From assembly GCA_026713865.1 (NCBI GenBank), contig JAPONQ010000014.1, forward strand, positions 37,676 through 101,675: a stretch of 64,000 nt of DNA, in the 5' to 3' direction. Positions 9,225 to 18,490 of this stretch are shown here, in pieces (the first letter of the stretch is position 1; each line of letters starts with the position of its first letter). This stretch comes from Chloroflexota bacterium. Its GTDB lineage: Bacteria > Chloroflexota > Dehalococcoidia > UBA2979. The position numbers were made by a program, and so were the translations under genes. The notes beneath the pieces were generated by a model. It was not told where the DNA came from. It did not search any database and saw nothing but the letters and a program-made list of their open reading frames with translations.

Positions 9225-10382
9225 ATGTCGACCACGGCGCCGGGGGGCGAGGCGCGCCCGGAGATCCACCGCGGCCTGAACGGCGTCTACTTCGACCGCT
9301 CGCAGGTCTGCTCCATCGACGGGCGTGCCGGCACGCTGCACTACCGCGGCTATTCGATCCACGAGCTCGCCGAGCACTCCACCTTCGAGGAGACCGCGTA
9401 CCTGCTGCTGCGCGGCGAGCTGCCGACCCGCGCCGAGCTCGACGCCTTCGAGTCGGAGCTCCTCGCGGCGCGGGCGGTGCCCGAGCCGGTGCTCGCGATC
9501 CCGCGGGCGATGGAGCGCGCCCACCCCATGGACGTGCTGCGCACGGCCGTCTCGGCCCTCGCCGCCTTCGACCCGGAGCGCGACGACGGATCGCCCGGGG
9601 CGGTCGCGCGCAAGGGCGCACGGCTCACTGCGCAGACGGCGACCCTGGTCGCCGCTCACCACGCCGTCCGCCAGGGGCGCGATCCGATCGCGCCGTCCCG
9701 CTCGCTCCCGCACGCCGCCAACTTCCTCTACATGATGAACGGCGAGGAGCCCGCTCCCGAGACGGCCCGCCTGATGGACGTCGACTTCGTGCTCCACGCC
9801 GAGCACAGCTCGAACGCCTCATCGTTCGCGGCGCGGGTCGTCGCCGGGACCGGCGCCGACCTCCATGCGGCGATCGTCTCCGGCATCGCCGCACTCTCGG
9901 GCCCCGCGCACGGCGGCGCCGCCGAGAACGTGATGCAGATGGCGCGAGAGATCGGCGAGCCGGCGAACGCCGCCGGCTACGTGAAGTCGAAGCGCAGCCG
10001 GCGCGAGCCGGTCATGGGATTCGGACACCGCGTCTACCGCACGGAGGACCCGCGCGCGCGCCACCTCCGCGCGGGTGTCCGCCGCCTCTCCGCCGAGCGC
10101 GGCGAACCGACGTGGCTGGCGATCCTCGAGGCCGTGGAGGAAACGATGCGCCCCTACGCGCGGCTGGGCGTGGCGCCCAACGTCGACTTCTACGCCGGCG
10201 TCATCTATCACCTGCTCGGCCTTCCGCAGGACTTCTTCGTCCCGATCTTCGCGCTCGGCCGCGTCCCGGGATGGACGGTACAGGTGCTGGAGCAGATCGA
10301 GAACAACATCCTGATCCGCCCGCTGCTCGACTACCACGGGCCCTCCGCGCGTCCCTACGTCCCGATCGAGAGGCGCGGATAG
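9225..10382 (+). CDS. gltA: citrate synthase
   Basis: 385-residue type II-like short citrate synthase that condenses acetyl-CoA and oxaloacetate. The three catalytic residues are visible: His229 in SGPAHGGA, His268 in GFGHRVYR and Asp321 in NVDFYAG. The LHYRGYSIHELAE opening and VPGWTVQVLEQIENN closing blocks are typical. The ATG at 9225 follows GAGGAGG at optimal distance; the frame is open 13 codons upstream without a better start. A 2-methylcitrate synthase role is possible, given the MmgE/PrpD gene a few kb away, but the coupling to acsA favours citrate. Confidence 0.93.
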   Translation: MSTTAPGGEARPEIHRGLNGVYFDRSQVCSIDGRAGTLHYRGYSIHELAEHSTFEETAYLLLRGELPTRAELDAFESELLAARAVPEPVLAIPRAMERAHPMDVLRTAVSALAAFDPERDDGSPGAVARKGARLTAQTATLVAAHHAVRQGRDPIAPSRSLPHAANFLYMMNGEEPAPETARLMDVDFVLHAEHSSNASSFAARVVAGTGADLHAAIVSGIAALSGPAHGGAAENVMQMAREIGEPANAAGYVKSKRSRREPVMGFGHRVYRTEDPRARHLRAGVRRLSAERGEPTWLAILEAVEETMRPYARLGVAPNVDFYAGVIYHLLGLPQDFFVPIFALGRVPGWTVQVLEQIENNILIRPLLDYHGPSARPYVPIERRG

Positions 10383-10385
10383 CCG

Positions 10386-11003
10386 GTGCCGCTGCTCCCG
10401 GCCTTTCGCGAGGAGGCCGCCGGCCGCGGCCTGCTCTCCCCCGACGCCCCGCTCGACGCGACAGCGACCTTCGCCCTCATCCGGGACATGCCCTGGTCGG
10501 CCTCGGTCAGCGCGCTCCCGGAACTCACGCTCTCCGTGTGGAGGGGCGACGACTCGGCAAAGCACCACCTGCTGCGGACGCTTCTCTACGAGCTGGGGCA
10601 GCGCTGCATCCTCATGGCCTGCACGCACGCCTGGAGCGTCGAGAGCGCGCCGTGGGCCCGGGCGGAGCCGCGCGCGATCCTGGATGAGGGTCCCGTCCCC
10701 GACGTGCACACCTTCCTGCGCGTGGAGAGCGACCGCGGCTGGGGCAGCGTCGACGCCACCTGGCCGCTCGCCGCGCGGGCGCTCGGCCTTCCCGCCAACG
10801 AGCGCTACGTCCCCGGGCGCGAGATGCAGATCGCCTGCGACCCGCAGGAGCTCTACCACGTCCCGGAGGATGCCGATCCCGAGGAGTTCCGCCGCCGCCT
10901 GCTCGAAGCGCATGCCGACGAGCACGGGCCGCGCGCCCGCGAACGCCGCCGCGTCTTCCGGTCCGCCCTCGAGCTCTGGCTCTCCGCTCCCGGCGACGCG
11001 TGA
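10386..11003 (+). CDS. conserved-looking protein of unknown function, possible inactive transglutaminase-like fold
   Basis: 205 residues, GTG start three bases after the citrate synthase stop, so almost certainly cotranscribed with it. The stretch KHHLLRTLLYELGQRC followed by GWGSVDATWPLA resembles the helix and the Asp-containing strand of transglutaminase-like proteins. However, the nucleophilic Cys expected at the helix start is absent. There is no signal peptide or membrane segment. The C-terminal part is charged (EEFRRRLLEAHADEHGPRARERRR). I do not recognise a named family; the fold suggestion is an inference from two short segments. Confidence 0.65.
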   Translation: MPLLPAFREEAAGRGLLSPDAPLDATATFALIRDMPWSASVSALPELTLSVWRGDDSAKHHLLRTLLYELGQRCILMACTHAWSVESAPWARAEPRAILDEGPVPDVHTFLRVESDRGWGSVDATWPLAARALGLPANERYVPGREMQIACDPQELYHVPEDADPEEFRRRLLEAHADEHGPRARERRRVFRSALELWLSAPGDA

Positions 11004-11017
11004 GCGGGTCGCTGCGC

Positions 11018-11023
11018 TAGGAT
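11018..11023 (+). promoter_or_regulatory. -10 hexamer TAGGAT placed for a leaderless transcript
   Basis: TAGGAT ends six bases before the GTG start at 11030, and no Shine-Dalgarno sequence lies between. The geometry matches leaderless promoters (TANNNT, then 6-8 bases, then RTG). The same arrangement recurs at 28450, 35950 and 57187. Confidence 0.4.
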
Positions 11024-11029
11024 ACCGCG

Positions 11030-11323
11030 GTGCGCAGGCAATCCCTCCGCGAATCGCTCGTGCTCTCGCTCCTCCTTACCGCCGGGTGGGGGGTGGTGCT
11101 GCAGTTCACCGAGAGCGACCCCGATCCGCTGAGCATCGTGCAGACGCTGCTCTTCTTCTTCGTCATCATCCTGGGGACGATGCGGATCGCGAACCTCGTG
11201 CTGACCCGGATCTTCCCCCCCAAGGCGCCCCCGCCCCCGCCGCCGCCGACGCCGCCGAAGAGCGAGCGGCGCGCGCACGCGATGCGACGCCGCGGCCGCA
11301 GGCGGCGGCGGCCGCGCGGCTAG
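11030..11323 (+). CDS. small membrane protein with proline-rich tail, 97 aa
   Basis: Two hydrophobic segments, about residues 9-25 and 35-60, flank a short acidic loop (TESDPDP). They are followed by a Pro-rich stretch at residues 63-76 and a very basic C-terminus ([12 protein letters not shown]). The topology would place the basic tail in the cytoplasm. No family is recognised. The GTG start has no ribosome site and lies directly after a -10-like hexamer, so a leaderless mRNA is likely. The AEC-type carrier gene follows after 9 bp, suggesting cotranscription. Confidence 0.65.
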   Translation: MRRQSLRESLVLSLLLTAGWGVVLQFTESDPDPLSIVQTLLFFFVIILGTMRIANLVLTRIFPPKAPPPPPPPTPPKSERRAHAMRRRGRRRRRPRG

Positions 11324-11332
11324 CGCGCCGAG

Positions 11333-12235
11333 GTGCTTTCGGTCTTCGCCGAGGTCATCCTGCCGGTCGTCGTGATGGCGTCCGTGGGGGGCGTGATCGG
11401 GCGCTGGCGGCAGGTGGTGGCGGAGCCGATCTCCACCCTGGTCTTCTACGTCCTGAGCCCGGCGCTGATCTTCCGCTCCATGGCCGAGACGGATCTCGAC
11501 CCCGCCCTCTCGGTCCGCATCGTGGCCGCGGCGTGGCTGCTCTTCTTCTGCGCCTGGGGCGTCTCGGCGCTGTGGTCGTCGCTGGTTCGGCACGACGCCC
11601 GCCAGCGAGCCGCCTTCGCGCTCAGCGTCACGGCCCTGAACGCCGGGAACATGGGGCTCCCGATCGCGCTGCTCGCGTTCGGCGACCGGGGTCTTCAGAT
11701 CGCCGTTCTCTTCCTCGTGGCGAACGCGGCGCTCAACTCCACCGCCAACGTCTTCATCGCCTCCCTCGCCGGCGCCAGCGCGCGCCACGCGCTGACCGCC
11801 CCGCTGCGCTATCCGATGCTCTACGCGACCCTCGCCGGCCTGCTCGTGAACGCGACCGGGACGGAGCTTCCCATTGCCCTCGACACCCCGATCGACGCCT
11901 TCGCCGACGCCGCGATCCCGACCATGCTCGTCGTGCTCGGCCTGCAGCTCGTGCGCGGCGTCGAGCGCTCCGCGCTCCGCGACGTGACGGCCTCGGCGGC
12001 GCTGCGTCTCGGCGGCGGCCCGCTGCTGATGTGGGGGGTCACACTCGTGATCGGCATCGGCGGCGCCACCCAGCAGACCCTGATCGTCCTCGCGGCGATG
12101 CCCACCGCCGTCTTCACGACCATTCTCGCCACGGAGTTCTCGGCCCGGCCGCGCTTCGTGACGCTCACCGTCATCTCGTCGACCTTCGCCTCGGTCGCCT
12201 CGCTGACGCTGCTCATCACGGCGCTCCAGGGCTGA
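11333..12235 (+). CDS. AEC-family (auxin efflux carrier-like) transporter
   Basis: 300-residue polytopic protein of the bile/arsenite/auxin-type permease fold, with about ten hydrophobic segments. The FYVLSPALIFRSM segment in the N-terminal half and TALNAGNMGLPIALLAFG around the inverted-repeat boundary are characteristic of the AEC family, which often exports dicarboxylates or malate. LAAMPTAVFTTILATEF near the C-terminus fits the second repeat. It starts with GTG 9 bp after the preceding small membrane protein. The substrate cannot be read from the sequence. It ends just before a hairpin facing the convergent serine hydrolase gene. Confidence 0.85.
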   Translation: MLSVFAEVILPVVVMASVGGVIGRWRQVVAEPISTLVFYVLSPALIFRSMAETDLDPALSVRIVAAAWLLFFCAWGVSALWSSLVRHDARQRAAFALSVTALNAGNMGLPIALLAFGDRGLQIAVLFLVANAALNSTANVFIASLAGASARHALTAPLRYPMLYATLAGLLVNATGTELPIALDTPIDAFADAAIPTMLVVLGLQLVRGVERSALRDVTASAALRLGGGPLLMWGVTLVIGIGGATQQTLIVLAAMPTAVFTTILATEFSARPRFVTLTVISSTFASVASLTLLITALQG

Positions 12236-12247
12236 GGCCGGCCGGCT

Positions 12248-12266
12248 CGCGGCCGAGGAGGCCGCG
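12248..12266. terminator. bidirectional hairpin between convergent genes
   Basis: A perfect inverted repeat with 7-bp arms, CGCGGCC and GGCCGCG, and a 5-base loop GAGGA. It lies in the 35-bp gap between the AEC carrier (plus) and serine hydrolase (minus). There is no T-tract, so it may act as a roadblock or as an mRNA 3' end stabiliser. Confidence 0.5.
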
Positions 12267-12270
12267 CCGG

Positions 12271-13383
12271 TCAGCGGCAGGCCTCGATGGCGGCCTCGGC
12301 CACCTCCTCGATACGGGTCTGGACGACGAGCGGGTGGTGGAGCCCGCTGGTGACGTAGGCGACGGCGAGGCCGAGTGAGGGGTCGGCGTAGGCGATCGCG
12401 CACTGCTGGCCCGGATGCCCGAAGACGCCCGCGCGGTCGAAGGGAGCGAAGGCGCCGCCGACGACGGGACCCCACCCGTAGGAGCCGGGCAGCCCCGTCG
12501 TGCGATCGAGGGGGGTCCGGTGCTGCACGCGGGTCGCCTCCCTCACCGTCTCCTCGGCGAGCAGCCGCACGCCCGCGAGCGCCCCGCCGCGCTCCAGCAT
12601 CGCGTAGAAGCGGGCGAGCGCCTCGGCCGTGCCGGTCCCGTTCGCCGCCGGGATCTGCGCCCGGAGCGTCCCGGGCAGGCGGAAGCGGCGCACGACGCTC
12701 GAGGTGCGCGCCTCGGTGCCCTGCGGGTCCTGCCAGGTGATCTCGGAGAGTGCCTCGGGCCGGACCACCGACGCGAGGCCGTCCTCGTCGACGCCGAGCG
12801 AGGCCTCCATGGCGAGCGGCTGGAAGATCTCCTCGCGCAGGAAGTCGCGCGGCATGCGGCCGTCGACGCGGCGGATCAGCTCGCCGAGGGCGAAGCCGAA
12901 CGTGACGGGGGGGTAGCCGGTCGCCTGCCCGGGCGGCCACGCCGCCGGGATCGCGGCGGTCTCGGCCGCGCAGTACTCCCAGTCGTCGACCAGATCCCAG
13001 TCGAAGTCCGGCCCGAGCGCGGGGAAGCCCCCGCGGTGGGTCAACACGTGGCGCAGCGTGCACGCCTCCTTGCCGCCCCGCCCGAACTCCGGCCAGAGAT
13101 CGGCGAGCGGCTGGTCGAGCGCGAGCCGGCCGCGCTCGACCAGCATGAGCGCGGCAACGGCCGTGACCGGCTTGGTCGCAGAGAACCACAGCATGCGCGC
13201 CGTCGTCCCCGCGGCGGCGCCGAGGCGGAGATCGAGCGCGAGCGCCCCGTCGCGGTAGACGGCGAGCTGCGCCCCCGAGTGATACCCCCGCTCCAGGTGG
13301 GAGCGGCAGATCCGAGAGAGCTGCTCCCTCCCGGCCTCGGAGAGGCCGCGCGGAGCGGCCTCTCCGGGTGCATCGGCCCTCAC
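12271..13383 (-). CDS. serine hydrolase, class C beta-lactamase/esterase family
   Basis: 370-residue member of the beta-lactamase-related (PF00144) group. The SxxK catalytic motif is S68-A-T-K71 (LWFSATKPVTAV). The GGFPAL segment after RHVLTHR, a Tyr-containing GYPPVTFGFALGELI block and the late FGHPGQQCAIAYADP region (the usual HxG position) follow the family order. No signal peptide is seen, so it is probably a cytoplasmic esterase or amidase rather than a secreted beta-lactamase. The GTG start lies 7 bp after the quinone oxidoreductase stop, indicating an operon. The substrate is unknown. Confidence 0.87.
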   Translation of the reverse strand: MRADAPGEAAPRGLSEAGREQLSRICRSHLERGYHSGAQLAVYRDGALALDLRLGAAAGTTARMLWFSATKPVTAVAALMLVERGRLALDQPLADLWPEFGRGGKEACTLRHVLTHRGGFPALGPDFDWDLVDDWEYCAAETAAIPAAWPPGQATGYPPVTFGFALGELIRRVDGRMPRDFLREEIFQPLAMEASLGVDEDGLASVVRPEALSEITWQDPQGTEARTSSVVRRFRLPGTLRAQIPAANGTGTAEALARFYAMLERGGALAGVRLLAEETVREATRVQHRTPLDRTTGLPGSYGWGPVVGGAFAPFDRAGVFGHPGQQCAIAYADPSLGLAVAYVTSGLHHPLVVQTRIEEVAEAAIEACR

Positions 13384-13390
13384 CGGCGGC

Positions 13391-14386
13391 TCACTCCGGC
13401 GGATCGTGGAGCAGCACGATCTTGCCGAAATTCGCGTTCGATGCCATGTAGCGATGCGCCTCGGCGACCTCGGCGAGCGGGAAGGTGCGGTCGACGACCG
13501 GGCGCAGCCGCCCCGACGCGAAGAGGGGAAGCAGGTGGCGTGACACCGCCTGCGTGAGTGCCGCCTTCTCCTCCAGGGGGCGCGAGCGGAGCACCGTCCC
13601 CCTGACGCGCAGCCGTTTGCGCATGAGCGGACCGAGGTCGAGCTCCGTACGCGGGCCGCTCAGCGTGCCGACCACCACCATCCTCCCGCAAAGGGCGAGC
13701 GCGTCGACGTTCCTGGACCAGTACTCGCCGCCGATCACGTCCAGCACGACGTCGACGCCCCTTCCACCCGTCTCCCGGCGGACGACCTCGGCGAAGTCCT
13801 GGTCGCGGTAGTCGATGCCGACCTCGAGTCCGAGCTCGCGTGCGCGCGCGAGCTTCTCGGGGGAGCCCGCCGTCCCGAAGACCCGGCAGCCGAGCTGCGC
13901 GGCGATCTGCACCGCGGCTGTCCCGACGCCCGAGCCCACGGCGTGCACGAGCACGCTCTCGCCGGCTCCCAGGCCGCACTGCTCGACGAGCGCGTCGTAG
14001 GCCGTCAGGAAGACCTCGGGTATGGCGGCGGCCTGCGTGAGCTCGAGCGGCGCCGGTACCGCCAGCAGCATCCGCCCGTGGACCGCGACCCGCGAGCCGT
14101 AGCCGCCTCCCCCGAGCAGGGCCATCACGCGATCCCCGGGCCGCCACCCCGAGACACGCTCCCCCACCGCGAGCACCGTGCCGGCCGCCTCGAGCCCGGG
14201 CACGTCGTCGCGCGTGCCCGGGGGGCCCGGGTAGCGACCGATGCGCTGCAGCAGGTCGGCGCGGTTGAGCGCGGTCGCGTGCACGGCGACGAGCGCGTCC
14301 TCGGGGCCGAACGGGGGATCCGGCTCCTCCCGGATGGCGAAGACCTCGGGGCCGCCGGGCTCGGTGATCACCGCCGCACGCATCAT
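13391..14386 (-). CDS. zinc-independent NAD(P)H quinone oxidoreductase (MDR superfamily)
   Basis: 331-residue medium-chain dehydrogenase/reductase of the PIG3/quinone reductase type. The N-terminal GroES-like domain includes ALNRADLLQRIGRYPGPPG, a PIG3 signature, and lacks zinc-binding cysteines. The Rossmann domain has VLVHAVGSGVGTAAVQIAAQLG for NADPH. The ending GKIVLLHDPPE is typical. GGAGGGGCGG precedes the double ATG at 14386. It forms a two-gene unit with the downstream serine hydrolase and is divergent from the MmgE/PrpD gene. Confidence 0.9.
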   Translation of the reverse strand: MMRAAVITEPGGPEVFAIREEPDPPFGPEDALVAVHATALNRADLLQRIGRYPGPPGTRDDVPGLEAAGTVLAVGERVSGWRPGDRVMALLGGGGYGSRVAVHGRMLLAVPAPLELTQAAAIPEVFLTAYDALVEQCGLGAGESVLVHAVGSGVGTAAVQIAAQLGCRVFGTAGSPEKLARARELGLEVGIDYRDQDFAEVVRRETGGRGVDVVLDVIGGEYWSRNVDALALCGRMVVVGTLSGPRTELDLGPLMRKRLRVRGTVLRSRPLEEKAALTQAVSRHLLPLFASGRLRPVVDRTFPLAEVAEAHRYMASNANFGKIVLLHDPPE

Positions 14387-14538
14387 CCGCCCCTCCGGCT
14401 TCGCCGCCGTGGCGCCCGGGCGGGCGCCACGCGGGCCGAGGCTACGACGCGCCGCCTCCGCGGTCGAGGCGAACCGTATACTCGGGGATGGACCGCGCGA
14501 CGGGCGCGCAGCGCTCCGTCGGCAGGGAAGGAGGCGTC

Positions 14539-15924
14539 GTGGCTTCACACGGAGACCCGGCCGCACCGAGCGCGGCGCTCGCGCGCTTCGTGGCCGAGGC
14601 ATCGGTACCGGAGGCCGTGCGCCGCACCGCTCGACGTTACCTGCTCGACTGGCTCGGATCGACGCTCGCGGGCGGAGAGCTGGCGCCGCCGCGGATCGTC
14701 GAAGCCCTCGTCGATGAACTCGGCGGCAGCTCCCAGGCGACCGTGCTGGCGAGCGGGCGACGGAGCTCGGCGCCGCTCGCGGCGCTCGCGAACGCCGCCG
14801 CCTCGCATGTGCTCGAGATGGACGACCTCGATCGCGCCTCGATCTCGCACCCGGGCGCCCCGGTGATCGCGGCGTCGCTCGCCGTCGGCGAGCGCGACGG
14901 CTCATCCGGCGAGGAGCTGCTCGATGCGATCGCCATCGGCTACGAGGCGATGATCCGGATCGGCGAGGCGCTCGGCCCGGCCCACTACGAGCACTGGCAC
15001 ATGACCGGAACGGCCGGAACGCTGGGTGCCGCCTCCGCCGCGAGCCGCCTCGCAGGGTTCGACGCGCACACGACGCTGATGGCGCTGGGCTCCGCCGGCA
15101 CGATGACGGCGGGGCTCTGGGAGTTTCTCGCGGACGGCGCCATGTCCAAGCAGCTGCACCCCGCCAAGGCGGCGCACGACGGCGTCCTGGCGGCGCTCCT
15201 GGCGGGTCGCGGGTTCACCGCCGCCACCCGCATCCTCGAGGGGCCCAAGGGGCTCTTCGCCGCGATGGCGCCGGCCGGCGACCCCGGCGCGATCGTCGCC
15301 GGCCTGGGCCCGCAGATGGCGTCGTGGCGCATCGGAGGCGTCTCCTTCAAGGTCCACGCCTCCTGCCGTCACACGCACCCCGCCGTCGACGCGGCGCTCG
15401 CGCTCCGGGAGGAGCAGGGGCTCGGCCCCGCCGAGGTGGAGCACGTCTCGGTGCGGCTCTACGGTCAGGCTCTCGGCCTGCTCGAGGGGATGGAGCCGAC
15501 CACGCCGTACGCGGCGAAGTTCTCGCTTCCCTACTGCGTGGCGAGCGCGCTCACGCACGGCGACCTCGCTCCGCAGCGCTTCTCGGAGGAGGCGATCACC
15601 GACCGGGGCGTGCTGGCGCTCGCCGACCGCATCTCGTTCTCCGTGGATCCCGAGCTCGATGCCCTCTATCCGCGGGCCTGGCCCTCGATCGTGAGCGTGA
15701 CGACGCGCGACGGGCGCACGCTCGAGCGCCGCGTCGACCACCCCGCCGGCGACCCCGAGAACGGGCTCACCGATGAGGACGTCGCCGCCAAGTTCACCTC
15801 GCTGGTCGGCCCGCTGCTGGGCTCCAGGAGCGGCGAGATCGCCCGCGACGTCCTCGCCGGCGACCCCGCCCCGGATGCGCGGGAGATGGCGGGCGCCGTC
15901 ACGCTGGTGCCGCAGGCCGGGTAG
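14539..15924 (+). CDS. MmgE/PrpD family protein
   Basis: 461-residue protein of the MmgE/PrpD family, which includes 2-methylcitrate dehydratase and aconitate decarboxylase. Visible blocks are RRYLLDWLGSTLAG, HVLEMDDLDRASISHPGAPVIAA with the conserved Asp/His, GDGAMSKQLHPAKAAHDGVLAA as DGAMSKQLHPAKAAHDG, and the FKVHASCRHTHPAVDAAL segment. The GTG at 14539 is preferred because GGAGG precedes it. An ATG 17 codons upstream (14488), only 5 bases after a TATACT, is an alternative that would be leaderless. No other propionate genes lie beside it, so the substrate is uncertain. Confidence 0.88.
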   Translation: MASHGDPAAPSAALARFVAEASVPEAVRRTARRYLLDWLGSTLAGGELAPPRIVEALVDELGGSSQATVLASGRRSSAPLAALANAAASHVLEMDDLDRASISHPGAPVIAASLAVGERDGSSGEELLDAIAIGYEAMIRIGEALGPAHYEHWHMTGTAGTLGAASAASRLAGFDAHTTLMALGSAGTMTAGLWEFLADGAMSKQLHPAKAAHDGVLAALLAGRGFTAATRILEGPKGLFAAMAPAGDPGAIVAGLGPQMASWRIGGVSFKVHASCRHTHPAVDAALALREEQGLGPAEVEHVSVRLYGQALGLLEGMEPTTPYAAKFSLPYCVASALTHGDLAPQRFSEEAITDRGVLALADRISFSVDPELDALYPRAWPSIVSVTTRDGRTLERRVDHPAGDPENGLTDEDVAAKFTSLVGPLLGSRSGEIARDVLAGDPAPDAREMAGAVTLVPQAG

Positions 15925-15976
15925 GCGCGCGAGCGTCATCCGCCAGGGCCGCGCCGGCGGCTGGAAAGGTGCGCCC

Positions 15977-18487
15977 GTGCCCGACAGGGAGGATCCCGAC
16001 GGAGCGCGGTCGAGGCTCCGCCTCGCCGTCGAGGATGTGACGGCGAGCCTCGAGCCCGCGGAGCTCGGCTTCGCGCACACCGGCGAGCTCCACCCGCTCG
16101 AGGCCGTCTTCGGCCAGGAGCGCGCCGTCCGCGCCACCGAGTTCGCACTCGGCATGGAGGGCAGCGGCTACAACCTCTACGCGGCCGGCCCCGACGGGCT
16201 GGGCAAGCAGAGCGTGGTCGAGGCCCTGCTCCGGCGCCACGCGGCGTTGCGGCAGGCGCCACCCGACTGGGTCTACCTGCACAATTTCGCCGATCCGGAT
16301 CGCCCGGTTGGAATCGCCCTCCCGGCGGGACGCGGGCGGGCCTTCAGGGCCGCGGTCGACGCCACCATCACCACAGCGGTGCAGGAGCTGCGCCAGGCGT
16401 TCGAGTCCGACTCCTACGCGCGCCAGCAACAGGACGTCGCCCAGCAGCTCGAACGCCGCCGGTCCCTGCTGCTGGACCGGATGCGCGAGATGGCAGAGTC
16501 GCTCGGCTTCGCGCTCACGGTGACGCCGAGCGGCGTCGCGACGGCCCCGGTGAGCGGCGGCAGGCCGATCGCCGTCGAGGACCTCGACGGGCTCCCGGAC
16601 GACGAGCGCGCCCGCATCGATCGCGCCGGAGCCGAGCTCGAGGAGCGCCTGCGCGATCTCACGCTCGAGCTCCGCGCGCTGAGGCGCGAGGCGCTGGAGG
16701 CCGCGCACGAGGTCGACGAGAGCGTGGCGCGCTTCGCCGTCGAGCACCTGTTCGAGTCGCTGCTTCAGACCTGGGGCGACGACGACGAGATCCGCCGCTT
16801 CGTCGACGACGCGCGCGCCGATCTCCTGAACGAGAGGAACCAGTTGCGCCAGCCGCCGCCGGCGGAGGGAGCCCCTTCCCCGACCCCGGCCGCGGATCCT
16901 CTCGGGCGCTACCGCGTCAACGTGCTCGTCAGCCACGACCCGCAGGGCGGCGCTCCGGTGATCACGGAGCACCACCCCACCTACGACAACCTGCTCGGCC
17001 GCATCGAGTACGTGGGGAGGCTGGGGTCGCTCGTCACCGACCACACGCAGATCAAGCCCGGCGCCCTCGCGCGCGCGAACGGGGGATTCGTCGTCGTTCG
17101 GCTCCGCGACCTGCTGCAGAATCCGCACGCCTACAACGGACTCAAGCGCGCGCTGCTCGCCGGATCGCTGGCGATCGAGAACGCCGGCGCCCTCTACAGC
17201 CCGGCCCCCACCAGCGCGCTGCGCCCGGAGCCGATCCCGCTCGACGTGAAGGTCGTGGTCATCGGCGAGGCGCAGCTCTACCACCTGCTCCACCGCGTCG
17301 ATCCCGACTTCCGCTCGCTCTTCCGCGTGAAGGCCGACTTCGACGTCGACGTGCCGCGCTCCGCGGAGAACGTGCGCGGGCTCGCCGCCTTCATCCGGGG
17401 ACAATCGGGGCGGGAGCGCCTCGGCGATTTCGGGGCGGACGCCGTCGCCCGTCTGGTCGAGCACTCCTCTCGCGAGGTGGAGCACCAGCGCCGTCTCTCC
17501 GCGAACCTGGGCGCGCTCGACGATCTCCTGCGACAGTCCCGCTACTGGGCGGAGCAGAGCGGCGCCACCCTCGTTGAGGCGACTCACGTCGAGCGCGCGC
17601 TCGACGAGCGCGAGTACCGCGCGGCACTCGCCCGTGACCGCATCCAGGAACTCATCGACGACGGGACGATCTTCCTCGACGTGGAGGGGGACCGCGTGGG
17701 CCAGATCAACGCCCTCTCGGTCTACGACCTCGGTGACATCCGCTTCGGCCGGCCCTCGCGCATCAGCTGCGTCGTCTCGGCGGGGCGCGGGACGATCGTG
17801 CACGTCGACCGCGAGACCGACATGGCCGGTGCCGTGCACACCAAGGGCTTTTTGATCCTGCGCGGCTTCCTCGCCGATCGCTTCGGGCAGCACCGCGCCA
17901 TGTCGCTCTACGCGAGCCTCACCTTCGAGCAGCTCTACGGCCAGATCGACGGAGACTCCGCCTCCTCCACCGAGCTCTACGTCCTGCTCTCCGCGCTCGC
18001 CGGCGTGCCGATCGACCAGTCCATCGCGGTCACGGGCTCGGTCAACCAGCGCGGCCAGGTGCAGCCGATCGGGGGTGCGACCGCCAAGATCGAGGGCTTC
18101 TTCGAGGTCTGCCGCGCCCGGGGCCTCACGGGGAGGCAGGGCGTGATGGTGCCGCGGGCGAACGTCGCGAACGTGACCCTGCGCCCCGAGGTCGCCCGGG
18201 CCGTCGCGGAGGGACGCTTCCACGTCTGGGCCGCCGACACGATCGAGGAGGGCCTCGAGGTCCTGACCGGTCTCCCGGCCGGCGCGCTCGATCGGGACGG
18301 CCTCTACGCGCAGGGAACCATCTTCCGCCGCGTCGCCGATCGCCTCGACGACTTCCAGCGGAGCGCCTCGGGCGAGCGGGTGGCGACCGTGGCCGACGCC
18401 GCCCGCATCGGCCTGCCGGCCGCCCTGCCGCCCAGGCCGCCCGGCATCCCGCCCGATCCGCCGCCGGAGCCGCCCGTCCAGCTATGA
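15977..18487 (+). CDS. Lon-like ATP-dependent serine protease (LonB-type AAA family)
   Basis: 836 residues. An N-terminal region with GQERAVRATEFALGM and a degenerate Walker A (GPDGLGKQSVV) is followed by a long coiled stretch (about residues 140-280). Next comes a cryptic AAA core (GGFVVVRLRDLLQNPHAYNGLKRAL) and a C-terminal S16 peptidase domain. The Ser-Lys dyad is Ser661 (DGDSASS) and Lys704 (GATAKIEGF), 43 residues apart as in Lon. The family is the soluble Lon-related protease (AAA_32/LonB-like), not the classical Lon, which has an N-terminal substrate domain. The GTG start follows GGAAAGG. The tail is Pro-rich. It ends just before a hairpin. Confidence 0.9.
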   Translation: MPDREDPDGARSRLRLAVEDVTASLEPAELGFAHTGELHPLEAVFGQERAVRATEFALGMEGSGYNLYAAGPDGLGKQSVVEALLRRHAALRQAPPDWVYLHNFADPDRPVGIALPAGRGRAFRAAVDATITTAVQELRQAFESDSYARQQQDVAQQLERRRSLLLDRMREMAESLGFALTVTPSGVATAPVSGGRPIAVEDLDGLPDDERARIDRAGAELEERLRDLTLELRALRREALEAAHEVDESVARFAVEHLFESLLQTWGDDDEIRRFVDDARADLLNERNQLRQPPPAEGAPSPTPAADPLGRYRVNVLVSHDPQGGAPVITEHHPTYDNLLGRIEYVGRLGSLVTDHTQIKPGALARANGGFVVVRLRDLLQNPHAYNGLKRALLAGSLAIENAGALYSPAPTSALRPEPIPLDVKVVVIGEAQLYHLLHRVDPDFRSLFRVKADFDVDVPRSAENVRGLAAFIRGQSGRERLGDFGADAVARLVEHSSREVEHQRRLSANLGALDDLLRQSRYWAEQSGATLVEATHVERALDEREYRAALARDRIQELIDDGTIFLDVEGDRVGQINALSVYDLGDIRFGRPSRISCVVSAGRGTIVHVDRETDMAGAVHTKGFLILRGFLADRFGQHRAMSLYASLTFEQLYGQIDGDSASSTELYVLLSALAGVPIDQSIAVTGSVNQRGQVQPIGGATAKIEGFFEVCRARGLTGRQGVMVPRANVANVTLRPEVARAVAEGRFHVWAADTIEEGLEVLTGLPAGALDRDGLYAQGTIFRRVADRLDDFQRSASGERVATVADAARIGLPAALPPRPPGIPPDPPPEPPVQL

Positions 18488-18490
18488 GCA

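Noticed and set aside
15899..18223. Long open frame on the minus strand opposite the Lon-like gene
   Set aside because: No domain is recognisable, and composition is that of a complementary frame of a GC-rich gene; the plus-strand frame has clear Lon catalytic residues.
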